A DNA stretch of 16,393 bases from DATLMR01 sp035634255 (GTDB taxonomy: Bacteria; Acidobacteriota; Blastocatellia; UBA7656), in assembly GCA_035634255.1 (NCBI GenBank), contig DASQDI010000090.1:1-16393 (forward strand), read 5' to 3'. Positions 8,719 through 15,139 of this stretch are shown here, one piece after another (within the stretch, counting starts at the first letter, position 1; every line of letters begins with the position of its first letter). The notes beneath the pieces are model-generated. The model worked only from the letters and a program-made list of their open reading frames with translations. It was not told where the DNA came from and did not search any database. Made by a program: the position numbers and the translations under genes.

Positions 8719-9141
8719 ATGCTGACCATCAGAAGAGCGAGCTTACAGGATAAGAGTCATATCCGCGCAATCTACCTCTCCGCCACAGGCGGCCAGGCTA
8801 TCCCCGGCGACACTTATCTCGACGGCTTGATAAGTAAGGGCGGGGTCTTCGTGGCAGAGCGCGACGGCGAGGTGATCGGCTTCGGCGGGGTCGACCTGGA
8901 AGCCGCGGAGCAGATCAAGTACCTGTACATACTCCCGAAGCATCACAAAGGCGGCATCGGGTCAAAGATCCTCACCCGGCTGGAAGTGGCCGGCTGGGAG
9001 GCAGGTCTTGAGACACTGCGCTTACATTCTTCGCCGGCGGCTGTGGGGTTTTACAGCAGGAAGGGATACAAAGCGGTGGCCGAGGCAGAACAGGCGGGCC
9101 ACGATCATGAGGGAGTAGAGATGATAAAGGTGAAGGGGTGA
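8719..9141 (+). CDS. GNAT-family N-acetyltransferase
   Basis: This 140-residue protein fits the GNAT fold, which moves an acetyl group from acetyl-CoA to an amine. It opens MLTIRRASLQDKSHI, the usual beta1-alpha1 start. The central GEVIGFGGV strand is followed by the acetyl-CoA pyrophosphate loop LPKHHKGGIGSKIL at about 74-87, a version of the Q/R-x-x-G-x-G/A motif. The C-terminal AAVGFYSRKGYKAV motif (about 113-126) is also typical. Length is normal. The substrate cannot be inferred. A weak GGAAG site precedes the ATG. It starts 71 bases after the propeller gene, with no terminator seen between, so they may share a transcript. Its stop codon is followed 15 bases later by palindrome B, the position an attC takes after a cassette gene; GNAT genes are common integron cargo. 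Confidence 0.9.
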   Translation: MLTIRRASLQDKSHIRAIYLSATGGQAIPGDTYLDGLISKGGVFVAERDGEVIGFGGVDLEAAEQIKYLYILPKHHKGGIGSKILTRLEVAGWEAGLETLRLHSSPAAVGFYSRKGYKAVAEAEQAGHDHEGVEMIKVKG

Positions 9142-9156
9142 GTCGGCGCGAGCCGC

Positions 9157-9249
9157 GTCTAACAGCCGCATGCGACGTAGCGGGGGAAGTGAGTTTCGCT
9201 TGGTTGCTTGAGTGCCGTCGCCCGCGCCCGTTGATGTGGGACGTTAGTC
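9157..9249 (+). repeat. attC-like imperfect palindrome, copy B
   Basis: This 93-base element starts GTCTAAC (9157-9163, fits RYYYAAC) and ends GTTAGTC (9243-9249, one base off GTTRRRY). CTAAC (9159-9163) pairs with GTTAG (9243-9247), CGACG (9173-9177) with CGTTG (9229-9233, one wobble), and GCGGG (9180-9184) with CCCGC (9221-9225). The right half, from TTGAGTGC to GTTA, aligns with CTGAGTGC to GTTA of copy A. It follows the GNAT stop by 15 bases. It resembles an integron attC site, but the identity is inferred from shape only. Confidence 0.55.
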
Positions 9250-9283
9250 GCCTGTTGCGTCAAAGGATAGGAGGAAAACTAGG

Positions 9284-9985
9284 GTGACAAGACACATCGG
9301 AATAGTAGCTTGTAGCGCGGAGGGCGCGGCACTATGTTATCGAACAATCTGCCTCGAATCTTTGAATTTACTGGGCGAACATAATCACCCGGAGATAACT
9401 ATTAATTCGATCCCGATGGCGCAACATATGGAGTATATTCGGAGAGATGATTGGAATGGGGTCGCAGAGCTATTGCTATCATCAGCCCGCAAAATTGCGC
9501 ATGCGGGAGCGACTTTCGCTATCTGCCCGGACAACACTTGTCATCAAGCTTTCAAGTTCATGCTTCCGCGCTCGCCCCTCCCTTGGTTGCACATCGCGGA
9601 GGTGGTAGCCGAAGAAGCAAACCGGCGTGGCTTCGAACGCCTCGGCATCCTCGGGACTCGGTATTTGATGGAAAGTCCGGTCTATGCAGAAGCCTTGAAG
9701 CCGTATGACATCGCTTGTGAAATTCCAGACGCGGCGGTTCGGGACCGTATCAATACGATAATCTTTAAGCAACTTGTCAATGGCATCTTCCCGGAGGAAT
9801 CTCGCTTATATTTCAATGAGGTGATGGAAGACCTAAAGAGGCGGGGATGTGATGCCGCTGTTCTGGGATGCACTGAAATCCCGCTTATCGTTCGCCCGGA
9901 TGATGCGCCGCTACCGACTTTAGATTCTACCCGTCTGCTAGCCAAAGCAGCTTTGATGAAAGCTTTAGACCGCGAAAGTGAATAG
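9284..9985 (+). CDS. Aspartate/glutamate racemase family protein with an atypical active site
   Basis: The 233-residue protein belongs to the two-domain Asp/Glu racemase fold, whose members interconvert L- and D-amino acids without a cofactor using two cysteines. The N-terminus MTRHIGIVACSAEGA matches the family's first strand and loop. The second catalytic motif is intact, LGCTEIPLI with Cys196. The first, normally CNTxH, reads PDNTCH at 82-87, so Asp83 takes the usual cysteine position; E. coli YgeA is known to have Thr there. Substrate is therefore uncertain. The start is the GTG at 9284, with AGGAGG 9 bases upstream and no better ATG. Its base composition is well below its neighbours (25 G+C in 60 at 9361-9420), which suggests recent transfer. 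It follows palindrome B and converges with threonine synthase. Confidence 0.82.
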   Translation: MTRHIGIVACSAEGAALCYRTICLESLNLLGEHNHPEITINSIPMAQHMEYIRRDDWNGVAELLLSSARKIAHAGATFAICPDNTCHQAFKFMLPRSPLPWLHIAEVVAEEANRRGFERLGILGTRYLMESPVYAEALKPYDIACEIPDAAVRDRINTIIFKQLVNGIFPEESRLYFNEVMEDLKRRGCDAAVLGCTEIPLIVRPDDAPLPTLDSTRLLAKAALMKALDRESE

Positions 9986-10036
9986 CGCCGCTCGTGCCTG
10001 GCACCCGCTACAACGAATAATTCCGGCCGCGCTGTT

Positions 10037-11200
10037 TCATCCGGAAAATGCCTCCATGTACTTCAGGCCCGAGCCGGTGTTGAAAAGGACGACTCTCTCG
10101 TCCGGCTTCACCTCCCCCCGTTCGAGCAGCCGTCGGAGCGCGGGCAGGCACGCGCCGCCTTCCGGCGCGGCGAAGATTCCTTCGGCCGACCCGATCTCCT
10201 TTACGCCCTCAAGCAGCTCGTCGTCGGAGACCGAGATGGCCGTGCCCCCGCTCCTGCGCAATATGTCGAGCATAATGAAATCGCCTATGGCTTTCGGGAC
10301 TCTGAGCCCCGCCGCGACCGTGTGAGCGTCGGGGACTTCCGCGCCCGCGTCGGCCCCGGCCGCGAAGCCTTTGACAATCGGCGCACAGCCATCCGCCTGC
10401 ACCGACACCATGCGCGGCCTGCGGTCCGTGATCCAGCCCATCCGCTCCATCTCGTCGAACGCCTTCCACATCCCGATCAGGCCAGTGCCCCCGCCGGTCG
10501 GGTAAAGGATCACGTCCGGCAGCTCCCAGTTGAATTGCTCGCCCAGCTCATAACCCATCGTCTTCTTGCCCTCGACGCGGTAGGGCTCCTTCAGAGTCGA
10601 AACGTCGAACCACCCTTCCGCCTCCTTGCGCTCGCCCACGATCCGCCCGCAGTCGGTGATCAGCCCGTCGATCAGGGTGACGTTCGCCCCCGTCTGTTCG
10701 CACTCGATGACGTTCGCCCTCGGGGTGTCTTTCGGCATGAAGATGAAAGCGGGGATGCCCGCCTTCGCCGCGTAAGCCGCGAGAGCGCCCGCCGCGTTCC
10801 CGGCCGACGGGACCGCGAGCTTCTTCACGCCGAGCTCTTTCGCCATCGAGATCGCGACGGCCATCCCTCGGGCCTTGAACGAGGCCGTGGGGTTCAGCGA
10901 CTCGTCTTTGATGTACAGGTTCGGCATGCCTAGCCGCGCGCCGAGGTTGTAGGCTTTAACCAGAGGGGTCATGCCCTCGCCGAGCGTCAGGCGGTTGGCG
11001 GCATCCGTCACCGGCAACACTTCCCTGTAGCGCCAGAGGTTCGGCTCCCGCGCCGCGAGCGCGTCCTGCGTGAGAGTTTCGCGCGCGCGGTCGAGGTCGT
11101 AAGCGACCATCAGGGGCTTGCCGCATTCGCAGAGGTTATAAAGCCTGCGCGGCTCGCGCTCCCTGCCGCAGGACGAGCAATAAAGATGCGTGACGTACAT
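10037..11200 (-). CDS. thrC: Threonine synthase
   Basis: The 387-residue PLP enzyme converts O-phospho-L-homoserine to L-threonine, the last step of threonine biosynthesis, in the cytoplasm. It has an N-terminal zinc-ribbon-like segment (Cys8, Cys11, Cys24, Cys26). The PLP-binding lysine is in NPTASFKARG (Lys109). An SAGNAAGALAAYAAKAG segment (132-148) and the phosphate-binding PTGGGTG loop (234-240) complete the fold-type II PLP signature. The N-terminal ribbon and lack of the long yeast-type N-domain place it with the shorter threonine synthases; the related cysteate synthase is an unlikely alternative. The ATG has GAGGG about 8 bases upstream. It is monocistronic, divergent from the cyclophilin gene and convergent with the racemase gene, with only 51 bases between their stops. 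Confidence 0.93.
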   Translation of the reverse strand: MYVTHLYCSSCGREREPRRLYNLCECGKPLMVAYDLDRARETLTQDALAAREPNLWRYREVLPVTDAANRLTLGEGMTPLVKAYNLGARLGMPNLYIKDESLNPTASFKARGMAVAISMAKELGVKKLAVPSAGNAAGALAAYAAKAGIPAFIFMPKDTPRANVIECEQTGANVTLIDGLITDCGRIVGERKEAEGWFDVSTLKEPYRVEGKKTMGYELGEQFNWELPDVILYPTGGGTGLIGMWKAFDEMERMGWITDRRPRMVSVQADGCAPIVKGFAAGADAGAEVPDAHTVAAGLRVPKAIGDFIMLDILRRSGGTAISVSDDELLEGVKEIGSAEGIFAAPEGGACLPALRRLLERGEVKPDERVVLFNTGSGLKYMEAFSG

Positions 11201-11247
11201 TAAAGGCCCTCGCTTCTCTTATTCGGACGATTCTTCGAAAGCCGAGC

Positions 11248-11276
11248 AGTATAGCTCCGCCGCGCCTTCCGGGCAA
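11248..11276 (-). promoter_or_regulatory. Candidate thrC promoter
   Basis: On the minus strand TTGCCC (11276-11271), a 17-base spacer and TATACT (11253-11248) form a good sigma-70 match. The leader would be about 40 bases. It is back to back with the cyclophilin promoter. Confidence 0.45.
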
Positions 11277-11277
11277 C

Positions 11278-11307
11278 TTGTACCTCTCCAATCGACGGTG
11301 CTACATT
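11278..11307 (+). promoter_or_regulatory. Candidate cyclophilin promoter
   Basis: TTGTAC (11278-11283), an 18-base spacer and TACATT (11302-11307) form a fair sigma-70 match. The leader would be about 25 bases before the GTG start. Confidence 0.4.
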
Positions 11308-11339
11308 TCTCGTTTGTAGATAAAGAAAAGGAGAACATC

Positions 11340-11798
11340 GTGGCAAACCGAAAAGCTATAATCGAAACCGACAAGGGGACCGTCACCGTCGAACTGTTCG
11401 AGGACGAAGCCCCGATCACCGCGGGCAACTTCATCGACCTCGTTGAGAAAGGGTTTTATGACGGCCTCAAGTTCCACCGGTACGAGCCGGGCTTCGTGAT
11501 TCAGGGGGGCGACCCTCGGGGCAACGGCACGGGCGGGTACACCGACCCGAGCACGGGGAGGGAGCGCAGAATCCAGCTTGAGGTTAGCCCCGAGCTTAAG
11601 CACGGAGACGCGGGCGCGGTCGCGATGGCGCGGTCGTCCGACCCTAACAGCGCGTCGTGCCAGTTCTACATCACGCTCGGCCCGGCGGCCTTCCTCGATA
11701 TGAATTACGCGGTCTTCGGGCGGGTCACGGATGGGTTGGATGTCGTGAAGCAGCTCCGCGCGGGCGACTCCATGAAGTCCGTGAGGCTGTCGGAGTGA
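11340..11798 (+). CDS. Cyclophilin-type peptidyl-prolyl cis-trans isomerase
   Basis: The 152-residue protein is a minimal cyclophilin that speeds proline cis-trans isomerisation during protein folding. It has no signal peptide, so it should be cytoplasmic. The active-site motifs are FHRYEPGFVIQGGDP (45-59) with catalytic Arg47, GNGTGG (61-66), AMARSSDPNSASCQFYI (95-111) and FGRVTDG (126-132). I chose the GTG at 11340: AGGAG lies 6 bases upstream and the protein then opens with the family's IIETDKGTVTVELF. The reading frame continues upstream to an ATG at 11190, but that part overlaps the thrC start and its promoter and is not family sequence. It is a single gene, facing the alcohol dehydrogenase gene tail to tail. 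Confidence 0.93.
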   Translation: MANRKAIIETDKGTVTVELFEDEAPITAGNFIDLVEKGFYDGLKFHRYEPGFVIQGGDPRGNGTGGYTDPSTGRERRIQLEVSPELKHGDAGAVAMARSSDPNSASCQFYITLGPAAFLDMNYAVFGRVTDGLDVVKQLRAGDSMKSVRLSE

Positions 11799-11817
11799 TC
11801 GAAAGAGACGCGACCCT

Positions 11818-11842
11818 CGGCACCGGAGTTAATCCGGTGCCG
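11818..11842. terminator. Hairpin between the convergent cyclophilin and alcohol dehydrogenase genes
   Basis: A perfect 10-bp stem pairs 11818-11827 with 11833-11842 around GTTAA, lying 20 bases after the cyclophilin stop and 1 base after the dehydrogenase stop. Its position suggests a shared bidirectional terminator, but neither strand has a U-tract after it, so it may instead stabilise mRNA 3' ends. Confidence 0.45.
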
Positions 11843-11843
11843 C

Positions 11844-12866
11844 TCACCTGTCGAACGTGAGGACAAGCCGGCCGGTGATCTGCGCGCCGCGCATCTGGTC
11901 GAACACCTCGTTGATCTGATCGAGCCTCCGCGTCTCGATCTCGCACCTGACCTTCCCCCCGGCCGCGAGGTCGAGCACCTCCCGCATGTCTTCGCGCGTA
12001 CCGACCGAAGACGAGATGATCCTCGTCTCCGCCGAAGACATCGCGTTCGGGTTGAAGGTCAGGTCGTCGGCGGGCAGTCCGACGACTACCAGAGTCCCCC
12101 TCGGCCTCAGAGACCTGAAGGCGATGTCATAGGCCGCCTTGGCCGCCGCGGTCACGACGGAAAAATGCGCCCCTCCCATCTCCCGAATCTTCCTCGCCGC
12201 GTTGTTGCTCGCGCTGTTGATCGTATGGTCGGCCCCGCACGCCCGCGCCAGCGCCAGCTTCTCGTCGGTGATGTCGACGGCGATCACTTCCGCCCCGTAG
12301 GTTTTGGCGATCTGAACCGCGAGGTGCCCGAGCCCCCCGATCCCGAAGATGGCGACGCGCTGCCCCGGCTCGATCCCCGAATTCTTTATGGCCCGGTAGA
12401 CCGTCACGCCCGCGCAGAACAGGGGGGCCGCCTCCTCGGACGAGAGGTTGTCCGGAACTTTTATGGCGTGCGAGGCCTTCGCCTTCATGTACTCGGCGTA
12501 CCCTCCGGCGACCGTCGCGCCCGTGATCTTCTGATTCGGGCAGAGGTTCTCAAGCCCGGCGCGGCACGGCTCGCACTCGCCGCAGGTCCAGTGGACCCAC
12601 GCCACGCCCGCGCGGTCGCCGAGGTCGAGTTCCGTCACCTCGTAGCCCCTCTTTACGACGCGCCCGACCACCTCGTGGCCCGGAATGAGCGGCAGGGTGA
12701 TCTGCTTCATCAGCCCCGGCCAGTCCCCGCTCGCGATGTGCAGGTCGGAGTGGCAGACGCCGCTCGCCTCGACTTTCAGGAGCACTTCGTCGGCTCCCGG
12801 CTCGGGAACGGCCGTCTCTTCGACCCTGAGCGGTTCCATCAACTGCTTAACGAACGCTGCTTTCAT
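11844..12866 (-). CDS. Zinc-dependent, NAD(P)-linked alcohol dehydrogenase (AdhP-like)
   Basis: The 340-residue cytoplasmic enzyme belongs to the medium-chain dehydrogenase family and would oxidise alcohols or reduce aldehydes. The catalytic zinc ligands are visible as Cys38 (GVCHSDLH), the GHE motif with His64 and Glu65, and Cys151. The structural zinc site has Cys95, Cys98, Cys101 and Cys109. The Rossmann motif GIGGLG (175-180) binds the dinucleotide, and an acidic residue (VIAVDITDEK) after the next strand favours NAD over NADP. Length is that of bacterial AdhP/AdhA enzymes. A GAGGAAG sequence lies about 15 bases upstream of the ATG, rather far, so initiation may be modest. It has a near-consensus promoter in the 144-base gap shared with tsaD. 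Substrate range is not predictable here. Confidence 0.92.
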   Translation of the reverse strand: MKAAFVKQLMEPLRVEETAVPEPGADEVLLKVEASGVCHSDLHIASGDWPGLMKQITLPLIPGHEVVGRVVKRGYEVTELDLGDRAGVAWVHWTCGECEPCRAGLENLCPNQKITGATVAGGYAEYMKAKASHAIKVPDNLSSEEAAPLFCAGVTVYRAIKNSGIEPGQRVAIFGIGGLGHLAVQIAKTYGAEVIAVDITDEKLALARACGADHTINSASNNAARKIREMGGAHFSVVTAAAKAAYDIAFRSLRPRGTLVVVGLPADDLTFNPNAMSSAETRIISSSVGTREDMREVLDLAAGGKVRCEIETRRLDQINEVFDQMRGAQITGRLVLTFDR

Positions 12867-12913
12867 AAAATATTCCGGTTCTTCCTCGAATAGGCACTCT
12901 GATTGAAAGGGCG

Positions 12914-12942
12914 ATTATAAGCAAGCCGCCTCTATTTGCAAA
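12914..12942 (-). promoter_or_regulatory. Promoter of the alcohol dehydrogenase gene
   Basis: On the minus strand TTTGCA (12942-12937), a 17-base spacer and a perfect TATAAT (12919-12914) give a strong sigma-70 match. The leader would be about 40 bases. Confidence 0.55.
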
Positions 12943-12973
12943 CCGCATACGGGGCGGCGGGGCGCTCGCGGTT

Positions 12974-13001
12974 TCGACCCCGCAACATGGTCGTGTACAA
13001 T
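12974..13001 (+). promoter_or_regulatory. Candidate tsaD operon promoter
   Basis: TCGACC (12974-12979), a 16-base spacer and TACAAT (12996-13001) form a fair match. Transcription would begin near 13008, only about 3 bases before the ATG. Confidence 0.4.
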
Positions 13002-13010
13002 TGATCGGTA

Positions 13011-14084
13011 ATGTTAGTGCTAGGCATAGAAAGCTCATGCGACGAAACGGCCGCCGCCGTGATCGAAGGCGGCAGGTCGATAAAATCGAGCATAATCGCC
13101 TCCCAGGTCGAGACGCACGCGCCATTCGGCGGGGTCGTCCCGGAGCTCGCGTCGCGCGAGCACCTCGACCGCATAGCCCCGGTCGTAAGCTCGGCCCTGA
13201 ACGAGGCCGGGGTCTCGATTGATCAGCTCGACGGGATCGCCGTGACGAAAGGCCCCGGTCTGGTGGGGGCTCTGCTCGTAGGCATCAGCTTCGCCAAGTC
13301 GATTGCCTACGTTTCGGGCAAGCCCCTCGTGGGAGTCAATCACATCGAAGGCCACATCTATTCCGTGGTCTTCGAGAACCCTCCCGTAGAATACCCCGCG
13401 CTAGCTCTCATAGTCTCGGGCGGCCACACGACCCTCTTCCTGATACCCGAAGAAGGGAAGTACGCGGTGCTCGGCCGCACGCGCGACGACGCGGCGGGCG
13501 AGGCGTACGACAAAGTTGCTAAGCTCTTAGGGCTCGGCTATCCGGGCGGCCCCATCATCGACCGGCTTGCGGTCGCCGGGGTCCCGGAGGCGGCCGATCT
13601 GGTCTTCACGCTCCCGCGCATGAATTCGCCGAACCTCGATTTCAGCTTCAGCGGATTGAAGACGGCGGTGCTGCGGTTCGTGCGCGAGAGGGGGGTCGGC
13701 CCGGTCCCGCGGGGGGGCGAGCCGGACCAGATCATTAAAGACCTCGCGGCCAGCTTTCAGGACAAAGTCGTCCGCTCGCTTCTTTCGCGATTGAAAGAGG
13801 GCGTCCGCCGCCATCACCCCCGGACGATCATTCTCGCCGGGGGCGTCGCCTGTAACAGGGAATTGCGCGCGCGGGTCAGGTCTGAAGATTTCGGCGCGCC
13901 AGTCTATTTCCCGAGCCCGAAGCTGACGACCGACAACGCCGCGATGATCGCGGCCGCCGGTTATCCGAGGCTCGCGCGGGGCGAAGATGATGGGCTCGAT
14001 TTTACGGCGGCGGCCTCTCTGAAGCTCGACAATTTTTCTGCCGAAGGCTACGAAGCGCCCTTGAAGGCACGTTACAGGCTTTGA
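13011..14084 (+). CDS. tsaD: tRNA N6-adenosine threonylcarbamoyltransferase subunit TsaD
   Basis: The 357-residue protein is the catalytic TsaD/Kae1/YgjD subunit. It moves threonylcarbamoyl onto A37 of ANN-decoding tRNAs, with TsaB and TsaE, neither of which is in the window. It opens MLVLGIESSCDETAAAV, diagnostic for the family. The metal-binding motif NHIEGH has His111 and His115. The ASKHA nucleotide-binding motifs are IVSGGHTTL and, near the C-terminus, AGGVACNRELR and TTDNAAMIA. The length is normal. The start is fixed by family alignment; no Shine-Dalgarno precedes it. It is first in a tsaD-ribD-rsmA operon: its TGA overlaps a possible TTG start of ribD. It is divergent from the alcohol dehydrogenase gene. 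No irregularity in the catalytic core was seen. Confidence 0.96.
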   Translation: MLVLGIESSCDETAAAVIEGGRSIKSSIIASQVETHAPFGGVVPELASREHLDRIAPVVSSALNEAGVSIDQLDGIAVTKGPGLVGALLVGISFAKSIAYVSGKPLVGVNHIEGHIYSVVFENPPVEYPALALIVSGGHTTLFLIPEEGKYAVLGRTRDDAAGEAYDKVAKLLGLGYPGGPIIDRLAVAGVPEAADLVFTLPRMNSPNLDFSFSGLKTAVLRFVRERGVGPVPRGGEPDQIIKDLAASFQDKVVRSLLSRLKEGVRRHHPRTIILAGGVACNRELRARVRSEDFGAPVYFPSPKLTTDNAAMIAAAGYPRLARGEDDGLDFTAAASLKLDNFSAEGYEAPLKARYRL

Positions 14085-14101
14085 GCCTGACCGGTATTTT
14101 T

Positions 14102-15139
14102 ATGCGCGACGACGACCTGGCATTTATGAAGAGGGCGCTTGAGCTGGCGGGGCGCGGCGCGGGCCTGGTCAGCCCGAACCCGATGGTGGGCGCGGTCCTC
14201 GTCAATGAAGGCGAGGTCGTCGGCGAAGGCTTTCACCGGTACGACAGGCTGAAACACGCCGAGTCTTACGCAATCGCGCTCGCCGGGGACAGGGCGCGGG
14301 GCGCGACTCTCTACTGCACGCTTGAGCCCTGCTGCCACTATGGGCGCACCCCTCCTTGCACGGGCGCCTTGATCGAGGCGGGCATCTCGCGCGCGGTGAT
14401 CGCGATGGTCGACCCGGACCCGCGGGTGAACGGGTCGGGCATCGGGCAGATGCGCGCGGCGGGGATAGAGGTGGACGTGGGGCTGTGCGAGCCTGAAGCA
14501 CGCCGCCTCAACGAGTTCTACCTGAAGCGGGTCACGCGGGGAATCCCTTTCGTGCATGCCCTGCTCGTCTATGAGGCGGGGGGCGCGGGAGGGTGGAAGC
14601 CCTCGGACTCTTTCCTCGCGAAGGCTTCCGAATACGACGCGATAATTCTCGGGTCCGAGCCGAGCCTGAACCGGCTCTTCGCGGGTAACAGCCTCGACCG
14701 CGAGAGGCACCGGCCGCTGATACTCGCCGGAGATCGGGCGACCCTCGACGGCCTCGAACTCCCCGAAGGCGCGCGTGACTCGACGATTCTTGAACTGTGG
14801 ACCTGCGAGAGTGACTCCGCGCCCCCCGCCGAAACGCCGGGCCTCTCCAAGGCAGTCGGGCCGGAATCGACTTCGATCCTCCTGTGGCTGGCGCGCCTTC
14901 AGGCGGCGAGCGTGCTCGTCCTGCCGGGCGGCTTTTCGCCGCGAAACTCCGAGGACTTTGAGGTCGTGGATAAAGTAACCGCCTTAACTCCTTCAGGCTC
15001 GAACGGGACGGAAGAAGACCTCGACCCGGTCCGCCTCGTCGGCGACCTGAGGCTGGAAGGCGTGAACGTCGAGCGGGCGAGCGGCCACTCAGAGATATCC
15101 GGGTACCTGCGCCTGACGGGAAGCGCGCGAGAACTTTGA
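14102..15139 (+). CDS. ribD: Riboflavin biosynthesis protein RibD: intact deaminase domain, degenerate reductase domain
   Basis: The 345-residue protein would deaminate the pyrimidine intermediate of riboflavin synthesis. The deaminase half (1-145) is complete: SPNPMVGAVLV, the HAE motif (His52, Glu54), and TLEPCCHYGRTPPC with zinc ligands Cys77 and Cys86. The C-terminal half should be the 5-amino-6-ribosylaminouracil reductase. There PFV is followed by HALLVYEAGGAGG instead of K-x-A-x-SLDG. The G-T-x-x-x-D-x-P-x-L segment is shortened to GSEPSLNRL, and the EGG loop reads LPGG. Reductase activity is thus doubtful and may come from another gene. I chose the ATG at 14102, in keeping with family starts, though it lacks a Shine-Dalgarno; a TTG at 14081, overlapping the tsaD stop, would add seven residues. 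Its own stop overlaps the rsmA start. Confidence 0.9.
   Translation: MRDDDLAFMKRALELAGRGAGLVSPNPMVGAVLVNEGEVVGEGFHRYDRLKHAESYAIALAGDRARGATLYCTLEPCCHYGRTPPCTGALIEAGISRAVIAMVDPDPRVNGSGIGQMRAAGIEVDVGLCEPEARRLNEFYLKRVTRGIPFVHALLVYEAGGAGGWKPSDSFLAKASEYDAIILGSEPSLNRLFAGNSLDRERHRPLILAGDRATLDGLELPEGARDSTILELWTCESDSAPPAETPGLSKAVGPESTSILLWLARLQAASVLVLPGGFSPRNSEDFEVVDKVTALTPSGSNGTEEDLDPVRLVGDLRLEGVNVERASGHSEISGYLRLTGSAREL

Noticed and set aside
10021..10046. TTCCGG/CCGGAA dyad spanning the thrC stop, as a terminator
   Set aside because: The stem has only 6 bp, the stop codon is in its loop and no U-tract follows.
11190..11339. 50-residue N-terminal extension of the cyclophilin
   Set aside because: It overlaps the thrC start and both candidate promoters, and cyclophilins of this class start at the point of the GTG with its AGGAG site.
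12961..13000. GGTTTCGACCCC stretch resembling a tRNA T-arm
   Set aside because: No acceptor stem, D-arm or anticodon arm can be drawn around it.
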